DNA of 64,000 bases from Oscillibacter sp. (GCA_022652655.1 JALCRQ010000001.1:124001-188000), one strand, 5' to 3'; numbered from the stretch's first letter, positions 1-7,996 are shown. The notes: generated by a model from the letters alone, not told the origin. Translations and numbers: made by a program.

Positions 1-162
1 TTCCTCTATTTGCCAGCTCTCATAATAGCGGTACCCGCTCCGATCATCCCGAAAAGCCGGCTTAATAAGACTGCGTTCATCATAAAAACGCAGCTGTTTT
101 GCCGTAATGTTGCACAGCTTGGCCATTTGCCCGATCGTGTATCTGCTCAGATCTGAAACCAT
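1..162 (-). CDS. MerR-family transcriptional regulator, N-terminal part
   Basis: This is the first 54 codons of a gene that runs off the left edge, so it is absent from the ORF track. The translation has the MerR winged-helix signature YTIGQMAKLCNITAKQLRFY followed by DERSLIKP and a GYRYY motif, which is the DNA-binding helix-turn-helix and wing 1 of the family. The ATG is at 162 with a GGGGGA-type Shine-Dalgarno just upstream on the minus strand. The effector-binding C-terminus lies outside the window, so the ligand is unknown. It is divergent from the gcvPA-like operon, whose promoter has MerR-type spacing, so it is the obvious candidate regulator of that operon. Confidence 0.9.
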   Translation of the reverse strand, partial: MVSDLSRYTIGQMAKLCNITAKQLRFYDERSLIKPAFRDDRSGYRYYESWQIEE

Positions 163-210
163 CCCGTTTCCCCCGTTTCTGCATCTGACATATTTCCTGA
201 ATATTGTTTG

Positions 211-219
211 AGTATAACA
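211..219 (-). promoter_or_regulatory. Probable extended -10 promoter of the merR-like gene
   Basis: Read on the minus strand this is TG-T-TATACT, an extended -10 box about 50 bp upstream of the regulator start codon. The -35 match 17 bp further up (TGTCTT) is weak, which is usual for extended -10 promoters. Confidence 0.4.
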
Positions 220-257
220 GGTATTTCGATCAAAAGACAGTATTATTTGTTAAAATA

Positions 258-299
258 GCTAAAAAAATTACAAAACCTTCCGCTCGATGGAAGGTTTTG
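258..299 (-). terminator. Hairpin with U-tract, active on the minus strand
   Basis: CAAAACCTTCC (271-281) and GGAAGGTTTTG (289-299) form a perfect 11-bp stem with a 7-nt loop. On the minus strand the stem is followed by TAATTTTTTT, so it looks like an intrinsic terminator that would stop antisense transcription coming from the operon side before the regulator gene. It lies between the two divergent promoters. The rest of the 163-586 gap is AT-rich and has no gene. Confidence 0.5.
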
Positions 300-495
300 C
301 AAACTTCTGTTTTGTACATATGCGCCAATAACTATTAGGGATTTTTCGTCAAAATGACAATACACAAGGTATAACGCAAAAACAGGACTGTAAAATTTTT
401 ACAAATACAATGGACTGTTTTTTCAAGAAAGCTCCGGGTTTTAAGGAATTTTACGCCGGAATTTATATTTTCTGGAAAATAACGCAGGAAAGGAA

Positions 496-526
496 TTGAC
501 TTTCCCTTAATGACAAGGTTTATAAA
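496..526 (+). promoter_or_regulatory. MerR-type promoter/operator of the gcvPA-like operon
   Basis: TTGACT (496-501) and TATAAA (521-526) are separated by 19 bp instead of 17. The spacer carries the dyad CCTT-N6-AAGG (505-518) centred within one base of its midpoint. An over-long spacer with a central operator is the classic arrangement that MerR-family proteins bind and untwist to activate transcription. A MerR gene is divergently encoded next door, which supports the reading. Confidence 0.7.
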
Positions 527-586
527 TAATATGAAGCACAGCCGTTAAAAAACTGTGCAGATCAAACAAAAGTGGAGGGGATTATT

Positions 587-1990
587 TTGAGTACGCATTT
601 TGTCCATCCCTATATGCCCAATAGTGTGCCTGCGGTTGAGCAGAGCATGCTGCGTGAAGTTGGCGTATCCTCTGTTGAGGAGATCTACAAGTCCGTCATT
701 CCCGACAGCCTGCTTTTTAAAGGCAAAATGAATATTCCGCAGCCGATCACCAGTGAGTCGGCCCTGAAAAAACACGTAATGGGCTTGCTGAATCAGAATA
801 CCTCTACCGATGATGCAATCAGCTTTTTGGGCGCGGGCTGCTATAAGCGCTACGTTCCGGCCATTTGCGATGAGATTACCAACCGTTCGGAATTTCTGAC
901 AGCCTACTGCGGCGACACTTATTCGGATCACGGTAAGATGCAAGCCATTTTCGAGTATTGCAGCATGATGGCGGAACTGTTGGATGTGGACGTAGTCAGT
1001 TATCCGACCTATGATGCCGGCCAGGCGGTTTCCTCCTCTTTTCGGATGGCATTGCGCGTAAAAGAGGGCCGGGATGAAATCTTGATTCCTGCCAGCATGA
1101 GCCCGGAGATCCGTTCTCAGGCGGAAGCCTATTGCCAGGGCTTCGGCAAATTGGTACCGGTGCATGCGCCCAACGGCTTAATGGATGTGGCCGAGCTGGG
1201 AAAGAAGCTCTCCAATAAGACCGCTGCGGTGTACATTGAGAATCCCTCCTATCTGGGCGCGTTTGAACCCCACGCAAAGGAGATTATGGATCTGGCTCAT
1301 TCCGTCGATGCCATCGGGATCGTGATGGCGGAGCCGTCCTCTCTGGGCGTGGCGGAAGCACCGGCAAATTACGGAGCGGACATTACCTGCGGTGACATTC
1401 AGAGCCTGGGCATTCACATGCAGTACGGCAGCGGCTGCGGCGGTTACATTGCCATGCAGGATAATCCCGCGCTGGTAAACGAGCTGCCTACATATCTGTA
1501 TGGCATTGCCAAAAGCGAAAAAGACGGCCAGTTTGGCTGGGGGCGTGCGCTTTACTACAGATGCAGCCATGCGTCGCGCGAAAAAGCAAAGGAGTATTTT
1601 GGAACTGAGTCCGGCCTTTGGGCAATCGCCGCGGGAGTCTACCTTGCTGCTATGGGCCCGCAGGGGATGAAAGAACTGGGCGAGCGCATTATGGCATATG
1701 CCGGCTATGCAATTTCCAAACTGGCTGCTATTCCCGGCGTGAAGGTCAATGCGTCCAACGCAAAGGTGTTCCAGGAATTTATGGTGGACTTCAGCGGCAG
1801 CGGCATGACCGTAAAGGAAATCAACAAGAAACTGCTGAAATATGGAATTTTCGGCGGCGTGGATCTCTCAGTGAGTTTCCCGGAATACGGTCAGTGTGCA
1901 CTGTACTGTGTCAATGATACGACTTGCGCAGAGGATATTGACAAGCTATGCGATGCCCTGAAAGCAATTTTGGGAGGTGCAGCAAGATGA
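587..1990 (+). CDS. Glycine dehydrogenase (decarboxylating) subunit 1-like protein (GcvPA family), divergent
   Basis: This protein of 467 aa belongs to the fold-type I PLP enzymes of the glycine-decarboxylase P-protein alpha-subunit family. Family-like segments include FLTAY, FEYCSMMAEL, GADITCGDIQSLG and VYLAAMGPQGMKELGE. Several motifs that I recall as nearly invariant in true GcvPA are changed: YTPYQPEVSQG is YCGDTYSDHGK, NASMYDGATA is SYPTYDAGQA, and the TNICTNQ segment is FGTESGLW. The start is taken as TTG at 587 because AGGAGGGG ends 6 nt before it; the GTG at 572 would overlap that Shine-Dalgarno. It overlaps the next gene by ATGA. No gcvT, gcvH or lpd gene is nearby, so a glycine-cleavage role is doubtful. 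Confidence 0.85.
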   Translation: MSTHFVHPYMPNSVPAVEQSMLREVGVSSVEEIYKSVIPDSLLFKGKMNIPQPITSESALKKHVMGLLNQNTSTDDAISFLGAGCYKRYVPAICDEITNRSEFLTAYCGDTYSDHGKMQAIFEYCSMMAELLDVDVVSYPTYDAGQAVSSSFRMALRVKEGRDEILIPASMSPEIRSQAEAYCQGFGKLVPVHAPNGLMDVAELGKKLSNKTAAVYIENPSYLGAFEPHAKEIMDLAHSVDAIGIVMAEPSSLGVAEAPANYGADITCGDIQSLGIHMQYGSGCGGYIAMQDNPALVNELPTYLYGIAKSEKDGQFGWGRALYYRCSHASREKAKEYFGTESGLWAIAAGVYLAAMGPQGMKELGERIMAYAGYAISKLAAIPGVKVNASNAKVFQEFMVDFSGSGMTVKEINKKLLKYGIFGGVDLSVSFPEYGQCALYCVNDTTCAEDIDKLCDALKAILGGAAR

Positions 1991-3540
1991 ACATTGGCGG
2001 AAAAAGAGATTTTCATGAAGCAAGATGGGATGAGCCCATTTTAATGGAGATGGGCGAAAAAGGCCAGCGCGCCGTTTTGGTGGACGGCATTGAGCCCAAG
2101 GTCGCTGATTGTGCCGGCACGCAGGGCGCTGTCCCCGACGGTTACGCCCGCCGCCGCGCGCCCAAGCTGCCTGAAATCGGCCAGATGCAGCTGCAGAGGC
2201 ATTACCTGCGCCTGTCCCAGGAGACCATCGGCGCGGATATCAATATTGATATTGGCCTCGGAACCTGCACCATGAAGTACAATCCCAAGGTCAACGAGGC
2301 GTTCGTCCGCACGCCCAAGTTCTCTGAACTGCATCCTTACCAGGATCCCGAAACAGTACAGGGAACGCTGAAGATCCTCTATGACACCCAGGAGTACCTG
2401 AAGGAAATCTCCGGTATGGACAGCTTCTCGCTGAACCCGTCCGGCGGCTCCCAGGCAATTTTCTCCAATATTTCCGTGATCCGCGCCTACCACGAGTCCC
2501 GCGGCGAGGGAAAACAGCGGAACGAAATCATTACGACAATCCTCTCTCATCCCGGAAATGCCGGAGCGCCCTCCACGCTTGGCTATAAGGTCGTGACACT
2601 CTATCCCGATGAGAGCGGTATTCCCGACATTGAAGCGCTGAAAGCGGCTGTAAACGAGCATACGGCCGGACTGCTGATTACCAACCCGGAAGATACCGGC
2701 ATCTACAACGAGAAAATTCGTGAGTTTGTCGATATTGTTCACAGCGTGGGCGGCCTGTGCGTTTACGACCAGGCGAACCTGAACGGGCTGATGGGCATTA
2801 CAAGAGCCCGTGACGCCGGATTCGACCTTTGCCACTACAACCTGCATAAGACCTTTGCCTCTCCCCACGGTTCACAGGGCCCGGCCGCCGGTGCGCAGGG
2901 CTGCACGAAGGAGCTGGCAAAATTCCTGCCGGTTCCCACCGTGGAATTTGACGGAACCCAGTATTATCTGAACTATAACCTGCCGGACAGCATCGGAAAA
3001 ATCAGAAAATTCCTGGGCGTGCCGGCCGTGGTTGTCAGAGCCTATGCCTACATTCGCAGTTTGGGAGCAGATGGCCTGAAGCAGGTCTCTGAGCTGGCAA
3101 TTCTCAACAACAACTATCTGCTCAAGAAGCTGGAAGCTGTTCGCGGAATGAGCATGCCCCTGGCAAAGGGCAAGCGGAGACTGGAGCAGGCCCGCCTGAG
3201 CTGGGAGGGACTCCACAAGGATACCGGCGTGACCACCGATGATATTGACAGGCGCATTGTGGATTATGGCTTCCAGAGCTACTTCTCCAGCCACCATCCC
3301 AGAATCGTTCCCGAACCCTTTACGCCGGAAGCATGCGAGACTTACTCCAGAGAAGATATTGATGAGTATGCAGCTGCGCTGAATGCGATTTCGGAAGAGG
3401 CGTATGCCGATCCCGAGATTGTCAAGACGGCACCGCACAACGCTGCGCTTGCAACCAGGATGGATGAGGATGCCCTGGAAGATATCTCTCAGTTTGCCTG
3501 CACGTGGCGTGCCTACCAGAAGAAATGCGTTAAAAAGTAA
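1987..3540 (+). CDS. Glycine dehydrogenase (decarboxylating) subunit 2-like protein (GcvPB family), divergent
   Basis: This 517-aa protein is the partner of the preceding subunit and carries the PLP-lysine in HYNLHKTFASPHG (around residue 290). LGTCTMKYNPKVNE and LHPYQDPETVQG are classic GcvPB motifs. Other active-site motifs differ from what I know of the family: the PAAGAHGE region reads PSGGSQAI, SAHGSNPA reads SHPGNAGAPS, and the GGGGPG after the lysine reads GSQGPAAG. The ATG at 1987 overlaps the stop of the upstream gene and is preceded by GGGAGGTG. The track start at 1948 is inside the upstream gene and has no ribosome binding site. The tight coupling implies an alpha-beta complex; substrate unknown. 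Confidence 0.85.
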   Translation: MNIGGKRDFHEARWDEPILMEMGEKGQRAVLVDGIEPKVADCAGTQGAVPDGYARRRAPKLPEIGQMQLQRHYLRLSQETIGADINIDIGLGTCTMKYNPKVNEAFVRTPKFSELHPYQDPETVQGTLKILYDTQEYLKEISGMDSFSLNPSGGSQAIFSNISVIRAYHESRGEGKQRNEIITTILSHPGNAGAPSTLGYKVVTLYPDESGIPDIEALKAAVNEHTAGLLITNPEDTGIYNEKIREFVDIVHSVGGLCVYDQANLNGLMGITRARDAGFDLCHYNLHKTFASPHGSQGPAAGAQGCTKELAKFLPVPTVEFDGTQYYLNYNLPDSIGKIRKFLGVPAVVVRAYAYIRSLGADGLKQVSELAILNNNYLLKKLEAVRGMSMPLAKGKRRLEQARLSWEGLHKDTGVTTDDIDRRIVDYGFQSYFSSHHPRIVPEPFTPEACETYSREDIDEYAAALNAISEEAYADPEIVKTAPHNAALATRMDEDALEDISQFACTWRAYQKKCVKK

Positions 3541-3599
3541 GCTGCAATTTCTCAACTGCACATGCAATGAGCAGGAACCCAGTTAAGGAGTAGTTTGTC

Positions 3600-4826
3600 A
3601 TGCAATATTTAACAAACGTTGTTGTCGGAATATTCAGCACCCCGGTATTTTTGATTTTTTTGATTGCGGGTGTCGGATACTTTTTCGGCAGCATCAGGAT
3701 CAAAGGGATCAGCCTTGGAACTGCGGCAGTTTTTCTGGCCGCTTTGGTGTTTGGCCATTTTGGCTTCGCAGATAATTCCCTTCTCCACACCATCGGCCTG
3801 ATTACCACCCCTTATGAAACATTGAAGGCGGCGATGAGCCTGACGCAGGGTATCGGCCTGATCTGTTTTGTGACGGCAGTTGGGCTGATTGCCGGGCCGA
3901 AGTTCTTTCACAACCTTAAGCAGAATGCAAAGTCCTACGTTTTCCTGTCCGTCATCATCATCGGCCTGGGCAGCCTGACCTGCGTGCTGATCACTGCGCT
4001 GACAAAGGTGGATGCCGCGATGTCCGTCGGTCTGCTCTCGGGTGCATTAACGACAACGCCCGGCTTTGCAGCGGCGCAGGAAGCGGTTGTCGGCAATGAT
4101 TATCTTCTCAATGAGATCTCCGTGGGCCACGGAATTGCATACCCGTTCGGCGTTGTGGGCGTGGTTTTATTCGTTCAGATTGTTCCCAAGCTGCTTCATG
4201 TGAATATGGACGAAGAACGGATGAAGATCAATGCAGGCGCAGAGTTCAATCCCAAGCCCCAGCCGCAAAATCTGATTGAGATTGACCCGTTTGGCTTTGG
4301 CGCATTTGCGCTGACGGTGGTTGTCGGCGTACTGCTTGGAAAACTGTCCATTCCGCTTCCGGGAGGATCGAGCTTCTCCCTGGGCAATACCGGCGGAACG
4401 CTGATCATGGGATTGATTGTGGGGCACTTTGGACACATGGGCCGAATCAATTTGAAGGTCAGAACCGCTTCGCTGGAAACGTTCCGCGAGTTTGGGCTGA
4501 TGTTGTTTCTGATTGGCGCCGGCGTGCCCGGCGGGTCCGGATTCGTGGCCATTATTCAGGAGCAGGGCTTCATTCTCTTTATCTATGGCGCATTGATGAC
4601 GCTGCTTCCCATGGTTGGCGGTTATCTGTTCGCTCGGTATGTGCTGAAGCTGGGGCTGCTGAACAATCTCGGCTCCATTACCGGAGGCATGACCAGCACC
4701 CCGGCGCTGGGCGCGCTGATCAATGTGGCGCAGACAGACGATGTCGCGTCTGCTTATGCCGCAACATATCCCTGCGCATTGGTCCTCGTTGTTTTAGCTT
4801 CGCAATTTATCGTAACGCTGATGTAA
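3600..4826 (+). CDS. AspT/YidE-type transporter (Asp-Al_Ex family)
   Basis: The 408-aa protein is almost entirely hydrophobic, with about ten or more membrane segments. It contains the duplicated signature of the aspartate:alanine exchanger family, with SGALTTTPGFAAAQEA in the first half and TGGMTSTPALGALINVAQ in the second. Family members such as AspT usually carry central cytoplasmic RCK_C (TrkA_C) domains; here only a short hydrophilic linker (about residues 200-225) lies between the halves. AAGGAG precedes the ATG. It sits 60 bp after the GcvPB-like gene in the same operon. AspT exchanges a substrate amino acid for its decarboxylation product, so an exchange role here is plausible but inferred. 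Confidence 0.8.
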   Translation: MQYLTNVVVGIFSTPVFLIFLIAGVGYFFGSIRIKGISLGTAAVFLAALVFGHFGFADNSLLHTIGLITTPYETLKAAMSLTQGIGLICFVTAVGLIAGPKFFHNLKQNAKSYVFLSVIIIGLGSLTCVLITALTKVDAAMSVGLLSGALTTTPGFAAAQEAVVGNDYLLNEISVGHGIAYPFGVVGVVLFVQIVPKLLHVNMDEERMKINAGAEFNPKPQPQNLIEIDPFGFGAFALTVVVGVLLGKLSIPLPGGSSFSLGNTGGTLIMGLIVGHFGHMGRINLKVRTASLETFREFGLMLFLIGAGVPGGSGFVAIIQEQGFILFIYGALMTLLPMVGGYLFARYVLKLGLLNNLGSITGGMTSTPALGALINVAQTDDVASAYAATYPCALVLVVLASQFIVTLM

Positions 4827-4894
4827 AGTGAGCCTCGCAACTTCAATTTTAGGGAAGAAATTGAATGATCTTATCGAGAGAAAGGGGAAAGAAA

Positions 4895-6094
4895 ATGACA
4901 TCACTGATTAGTTCTGAAAATACATGGGTGTTGTGGGCAATTCTAGTGGGCATTGCCGCTCTGAGCATCTTTCTGGAACAAAAGTACAAATGGGCAAACA
5001 AAGTAACCGGCTGTGTCATCGCGCTGCTCGCAACAATGATCCTGGCGAACCTGCATGTTATCCCCACGAACTCTGCGACATATGACAATGTGTGGGGCTA
5101 TGTTGTCCCGCTGGCCGTTCCTCTGCTGCTGTTCAACTGCGATATCAGAAAGATCGGCAAGGAAACCGGAAAGCTTCTGGTTGTCTATCTGCTCAGCGCA
5201 GTTGGCACATGCTGCGGCGCGATTGTCGGCGCCGTTTGCCTGGGCAAGTACATTCCGAGCCTCAAAGCAATCTCGGCTATGTATACCGGCACCTATACCG
5301 GCGGTTCTGTGAACTTCGCAGCCATGGCAGACGCATTTCATGCTCCCGCCGAGCTGGTCTCTGCCGGCGTTGTGGCCGACAACCTGCTGATGGCATTGTA
5401 CTTCTTTGTCCTGATCGCCATCCCCAGCATCGGCTTCTTCCGCAAGAATTATAAGCATCCCATTCTTGACGAGCTGGAAAAGAACACCTCGGCGGATGGA
5501 AACATGGTCTCGTCTTACTGGAAGGCAAAGCCTATTGCGCTGAAGGATATTGCATTTGACATGGCCGCAGCATTCATTATCGTTGCTGTGTCCAAGGCGA
5601 TTGCGGGCTTCTTCGCCGCCTTGATTCCCACCAGCAATACAGTCGGCAGCATTTTCAACACCATGCTCGGCAACCAGTATCTGATTATCACAACCCTGAC
5701 AATGCTTCTGGCGACCTTCCTGCCAAAACTCTTTGGCCAGGCTCCCGGCGCCAGCGAAATCGGTACTTTCCTCATCTATATTTTCTTTGCCGTAATCGGT
5801 GCACCCGCTTCGATTGGCGACATCATCAAAAACTCCCCCATTCTGTTTGCATTTGCAGCGATCATCGTCTTTGCAAACATGCTGATCACGTTCCTTTTCG
5901 GAAAGATCTTCAAGTTCAATCTGGAGGACATGATTATTGCATCCAACGCCAACATCGGCGGCCCGACGACTTCCGCAGCAATGGCAATTTCCAAGGGCTG
6001 GGTCAACCTGGTTGGTCCTGCCATGCTGGTAGGCACGCTTGGCTACGTTCTGGGCAATTATCTTGGCATCATTGTGGCCAACATCGTTGCTTAA
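4895..6094 (+). CDS. DUF819 family integral membrane protein (YjcL-like)
   Basis: This 399-aa protein has about ten predicted membrane helices and the DUF819 pattern of glycine-rich half-motifs, MYTGTYTGGSVNFAAMADAF in the N-terminal half and NANIGGPTTSAAMAISKGW in the C-terminal half. DUF819 proteins are putative transporters without an assigned substrate. I chose ATG 4895 because AAAGGGGA lies just before it; ATG 4865 is an alternative that adds ten polar residues. It is the last gene of the operon and follows the AspT-like gene by about 70 bp, so the operon pairs one PLP enzyme with two different permeases. Confidence 0.8.
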   Translation: MTSLISSENTWVLWAILVGIAALSIFLEQKYKWANKVTGCVIALLATMILANLHVIPTNSATYDNVWGYVVPLAVPLLLFNCDIRKIGKETGKLLVVYLLSAVGTCCGAIVGAVCLGKYIPSLKAISAMYTGTYTGGSVNFAAMADAFHAPAELVSAGVVADNLLMALYFFVLIAIPSIGFFRKNYKHPILDELEKNTSADGNMVSSYWKAKPIALKDIAFDMAAAFIIVAVSKAIAGFFAALIPTSNTVGSIFNTMLGNQYLIITTLTMLLATFLPKLFGQAPGASEIGTFLIYIFFAVIGAPASIGDIIKNSPILFAFAAIIVFANMLITFLFGKIFKFNLEDMIIASNANIGGPTTSAAMAISKGWVNLVGPAMLVGTLGYVLGNYLGIIVANIVA

Positions 6095-6360
6095 CTGAGG
6101 AGATGGCCCCGGCGTTTTATGCACCTTAAGTGTGTGGTTCTTCCCTAAAAAAGACATTGCGCTGCATGGATAAAATCGGCTGCCCGCACAGGTGACCTGA
6201 CTCTTGGCAGAAAAATCCGAAGCGGCCTCCCCGTATGGCAGAATAAACTGCAGCACAGTTATTTGCCGGGGCTGGATGCTTGCTGCGGACTGCCGGGATG
6301 ATATCGAAGGTGCGCCGGAATGAAAAAGGCAGCCGCTTGATGATTTACCCGCAGAGAAAA

Positions 6361-6397
6361 GGCACCCCCACAGGAATTTCGGTCCTGTGGGGGTGCC
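6361..6397. terminator. Perfect 15-bp hairpin, terminator-like
   Basis: GGCACCCCCACAGGA (6361-6375) pairs exactly with TCCTGTGGGGGTGCC (6383-6397). There is no T-run on the plus side; on the minus side it is followed by TTTTCTC. It probably separates the permease operon from the CRP-like gene, whose -35 box starts one base after the stem. The rest of the 6095-6473 gap shows no gene. Confidence 0.45.
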
Positions 6398-6425
6398 TTG
6401 ACTTCCGGCGGAAACCTGCTAAGAT
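6398..6425 (+). promoter_or_regulatory. Promoter of the CRP/FNR-family gene
   Basis: TTGACT (6398-6403) and TAAGAT (6420-6425) with a 16-bp spacer. The palindrome TTCCGGCGGAA (6403-6413) lies inside the spacer, where a repressor could bind. Confidence 0.6.
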
Positions 6426-6473
6426 GAGAAAAGAAAAATTCCCGCCGCCTGGGCGGCTGCTAGGAGGCCATGG

Positions 6474-7154
6474 ATGACGGAATTGGCGGAGTATCTGCCT
6501 TTTTGGACAGAACTGACGGCGGATCAGCAGGCGCTGCTGGACGGCGCGTGCACCCGGCGTCATTTTCCGCGGGGAACGGTGATTCACAACGGCCGGGAGG
6601 ACTGCGTGGGCCTCCTGCTGGTTTTAAGCGGACAGCTGCGGGTCTATACCGTCTACGAGGAGGGCCGGGAGCTGACGCTCTTTCGCCTGCTGGAGCGGGA
6701 TCTGTGCCTGCTGTCCGCGTCCTGCATTTTGCGGAGCATCCAGTTTGACGTGACTGTCTCCGCCCAGCAGGACACCTGGGCGCTGCACATCCCGGCGGAC
6801 GTCTATCAGCGGCTGATGCGGGCCTCCGCCGCCGTGGCGGGCTACACCAACGAGCTGATGGCCGCGCGCTTTACAGATGTGATGTGGCTGATGGATCAGA
6901 TTCTCAACCGGCGGATGGACAGCCGGCTGGCGGCCTTCCTGCTGGAGCAGAGCGATCTGGAGGAGACGGATCGCCTCCGGATCACCCAGGAGCAGATCGC
7001 TGGGAATCTGGGAACGGCCCGGGAGGTAGTGACCCGGATGCTGGGGTATCTGCGCAGCGAGGGACTGGCGGAACCGGAGCGCGGCGGCGTCCGCCTGCTG
7101 GACCGGAGAGGGCTGGAGGCCCTGGCCGGATTTGGCCGGAAAAAAAGTGTGTGA
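6474..7154 (+). CDS. CRP/FNR-family transcriptional regulator
   Basis: The 226-aa protein has an N-terminal cyclic-nucleotide-binding-like beta-roll (about residues 10-120; FPRGTVIHNG, GQLRVYTVYEEGRELTLF), a dimerisation helix, and a C-terminal winged helix with ITQEQIAGNLGTAREVVTRML as the helix-turn-helix. Two cysteines in LCLLSASC and two more earlier (GACTRR, EDCVG) could ligate a redox centre, but they do not match the spacing of E. coli FNR. ATG 6474 is preceded by AGGAGG. It lies directly upstream of a thioredoxin/rhodanese pair, and a palindrome at its own stop codon could be its operator, which suggests a sulfur or redox regulon. Confidence 0.88.
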   Translation: MTELAEYLPFWTELTADQQALLDGACTRRHFPRGTVIHNGREDCVGLLLVLSGQLRVYTVYEEGRELTLFRLLERDLCLLSASCILRSIQFDVTVSAQQDTWALHIPADVYQRLMRASAAVAGYTNELMAARFTDVMWLMDQILNRRMDSRLAAFLLEQSDLEETDRLRITQEQIAGNLGTAREVVTRMLGYLRSEGLAEPERGGVRLLDRRGLEALAGFGRKKSV

Positions 7155-7191
7155 TAAAATCACGGAAGGAAATTTCAAAACGGGGTAGGAT
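7151..7191 (+). promoter_or_regulatory. Putative CRP/FNR operator and -10 box of the trxA operon
   Basis: The perfect palindrome GTGAT-AAA-ATCAC (7151-7163) overlaps the regulator stop codon. A -10-like TAGGAT (7186-7191) would place the start near 7198 and the palindrome centre near -41, the class II position for CRP/FNR activators. No good -35 box is present, as expected for an activator-dependent promoter. Confidence 0.5.
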
Positions 7192-7281
7192 AACACCATA
7201 GAAAAGGCCCGGTATCGACTGCGGCCCGCTTCCGGCCCTCGGATTTCGAGCGCCGGGAGAGATAAAAAGGAGTGACACACG

Positions 7282-7590
7282 ATGTCTGTTATGACCATTC
7301 ACACCGATGATTTCCGCACCTCCGTACTGGAGTCCGACCAGCCCGTACTGGTGGATTTCTGGGCCTCCTGGTGCGGCCCCTGCAAAATGATCGCCCCCGT
7401 GGTGGACCAGCTGGCCCAGGAGCATCCCGAGATTGCCGTAGGCCGCGTCAATGTGGACGAGGAGACGGAGCTGGCCCGGCAGTTTGAGATTATGAGTATT
7501 CCGACGCTGATGCTGTTCCGGAACGGCAAACCCGTGGCCACCTCTGTGGGCGTCCGGCCCAAGGCCGCGCTGGAGGCGATGCTGAGATGA
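7282..7590 (+). CDS. trxA: Thioredoxin
   Basis: This 102-aa protein has the thioredoxin fold with the redox site WASWCGPCKM and the cis-proline segment SIPTLMLFRNG. It is normal family length and cytoplasmic. AAAGGAGTG precedes the ATG. It overlaps the rhodanese gene by ATGA, so the two are translationally coupled. It lies downstream of a CRP/FNR regulator, and a likely binding site for that regulator is in the promoter. Confidence 0.95.
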   Translation: MSVMTIHTDDFRTSVLESDQPVLVDFWASWCGPCKMIAPVVDQLAQEHPEIAVGRVNVDEETELARQFEIMSIPTLMLFRNGKPVATSVGVRPKAALEAMLR

Positions 7591-7898
7591 GCATTTTTGA
7601 AAAGACCCTTCGTCCGCAGACGGGGATTGAAGCGGGCCTGCTGCAATTTGAAAAAACCGAGGGCGCCGTCCTGTTGGACGTCCGCTCTCCGGAGGAATAC
7701 GAGGGCGGCCATCTGGCCGGCAGCGTCAATCTGCCCCTCAACCGGCTGGCTGCCATCGACTACCCCAAGGAGACGCCGCTGTTTGTATACTGCCACAGCG
7801 GCGCCCGCAGCAGCCGGGCCTGCGCGTTTTTGACCCGGCAGGGCTACCGTGCGGAGAATCTGGGAGGCCTGATGGATTATCACGGGCCGCTGGAGTAA
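7587..7898 (+). CDS. Rhodanese-like domain protein
   Basis: This single-domain rhodanese (103 aa) has the CH2A motif LLDVRSPEEYEGGHLAGSVN and the catalytic loop YCHSGARSSRAC with its active-site cysteine. Such proteins move sulfane sulfur to a thiol or thioredoxin. The ATGA overlap with trxA suggests that thioredoxin is the reductant or acceptor for this enzyme. There is no signal peptide. Confidence 0.93.
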   Translation: MSIFEKTLRPQTGIEAGLLQFEKTEGAVLLDVRSPEEYEGGHLAGSVNLPLNRLAAIDYPKETPLFVYCHSGARSSRACAFLTRQGYRAENLGGLMDYHGPLE

Positions 7899-7996
7899 AG
7901 GGCGGCATGAGATCCTGCTCCTTCGGGCATTCTAAATGAAGCTCGCGGAACGGGCCCCGCGCCCGTCCGTCAAATGCGGGAAGGAGTCTTAAGCGT

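Noticed and set aside
163-586. Glycine riboswitch upstream of the gcvPA-like gene
   Set aside because: I see no tandem glycine-aptamer pattern or the conserved internal loops; the AT-rich leader holds only the MerR-type promoter and a simple hairpin.
6474-7154. Assignment of the CRP/FNR protein as a true [4Fe-4S] FNR
   Set aside because: The cysteines are present but their spacing does not fit the known FNR ligand patterns, so only the superfamily is called.
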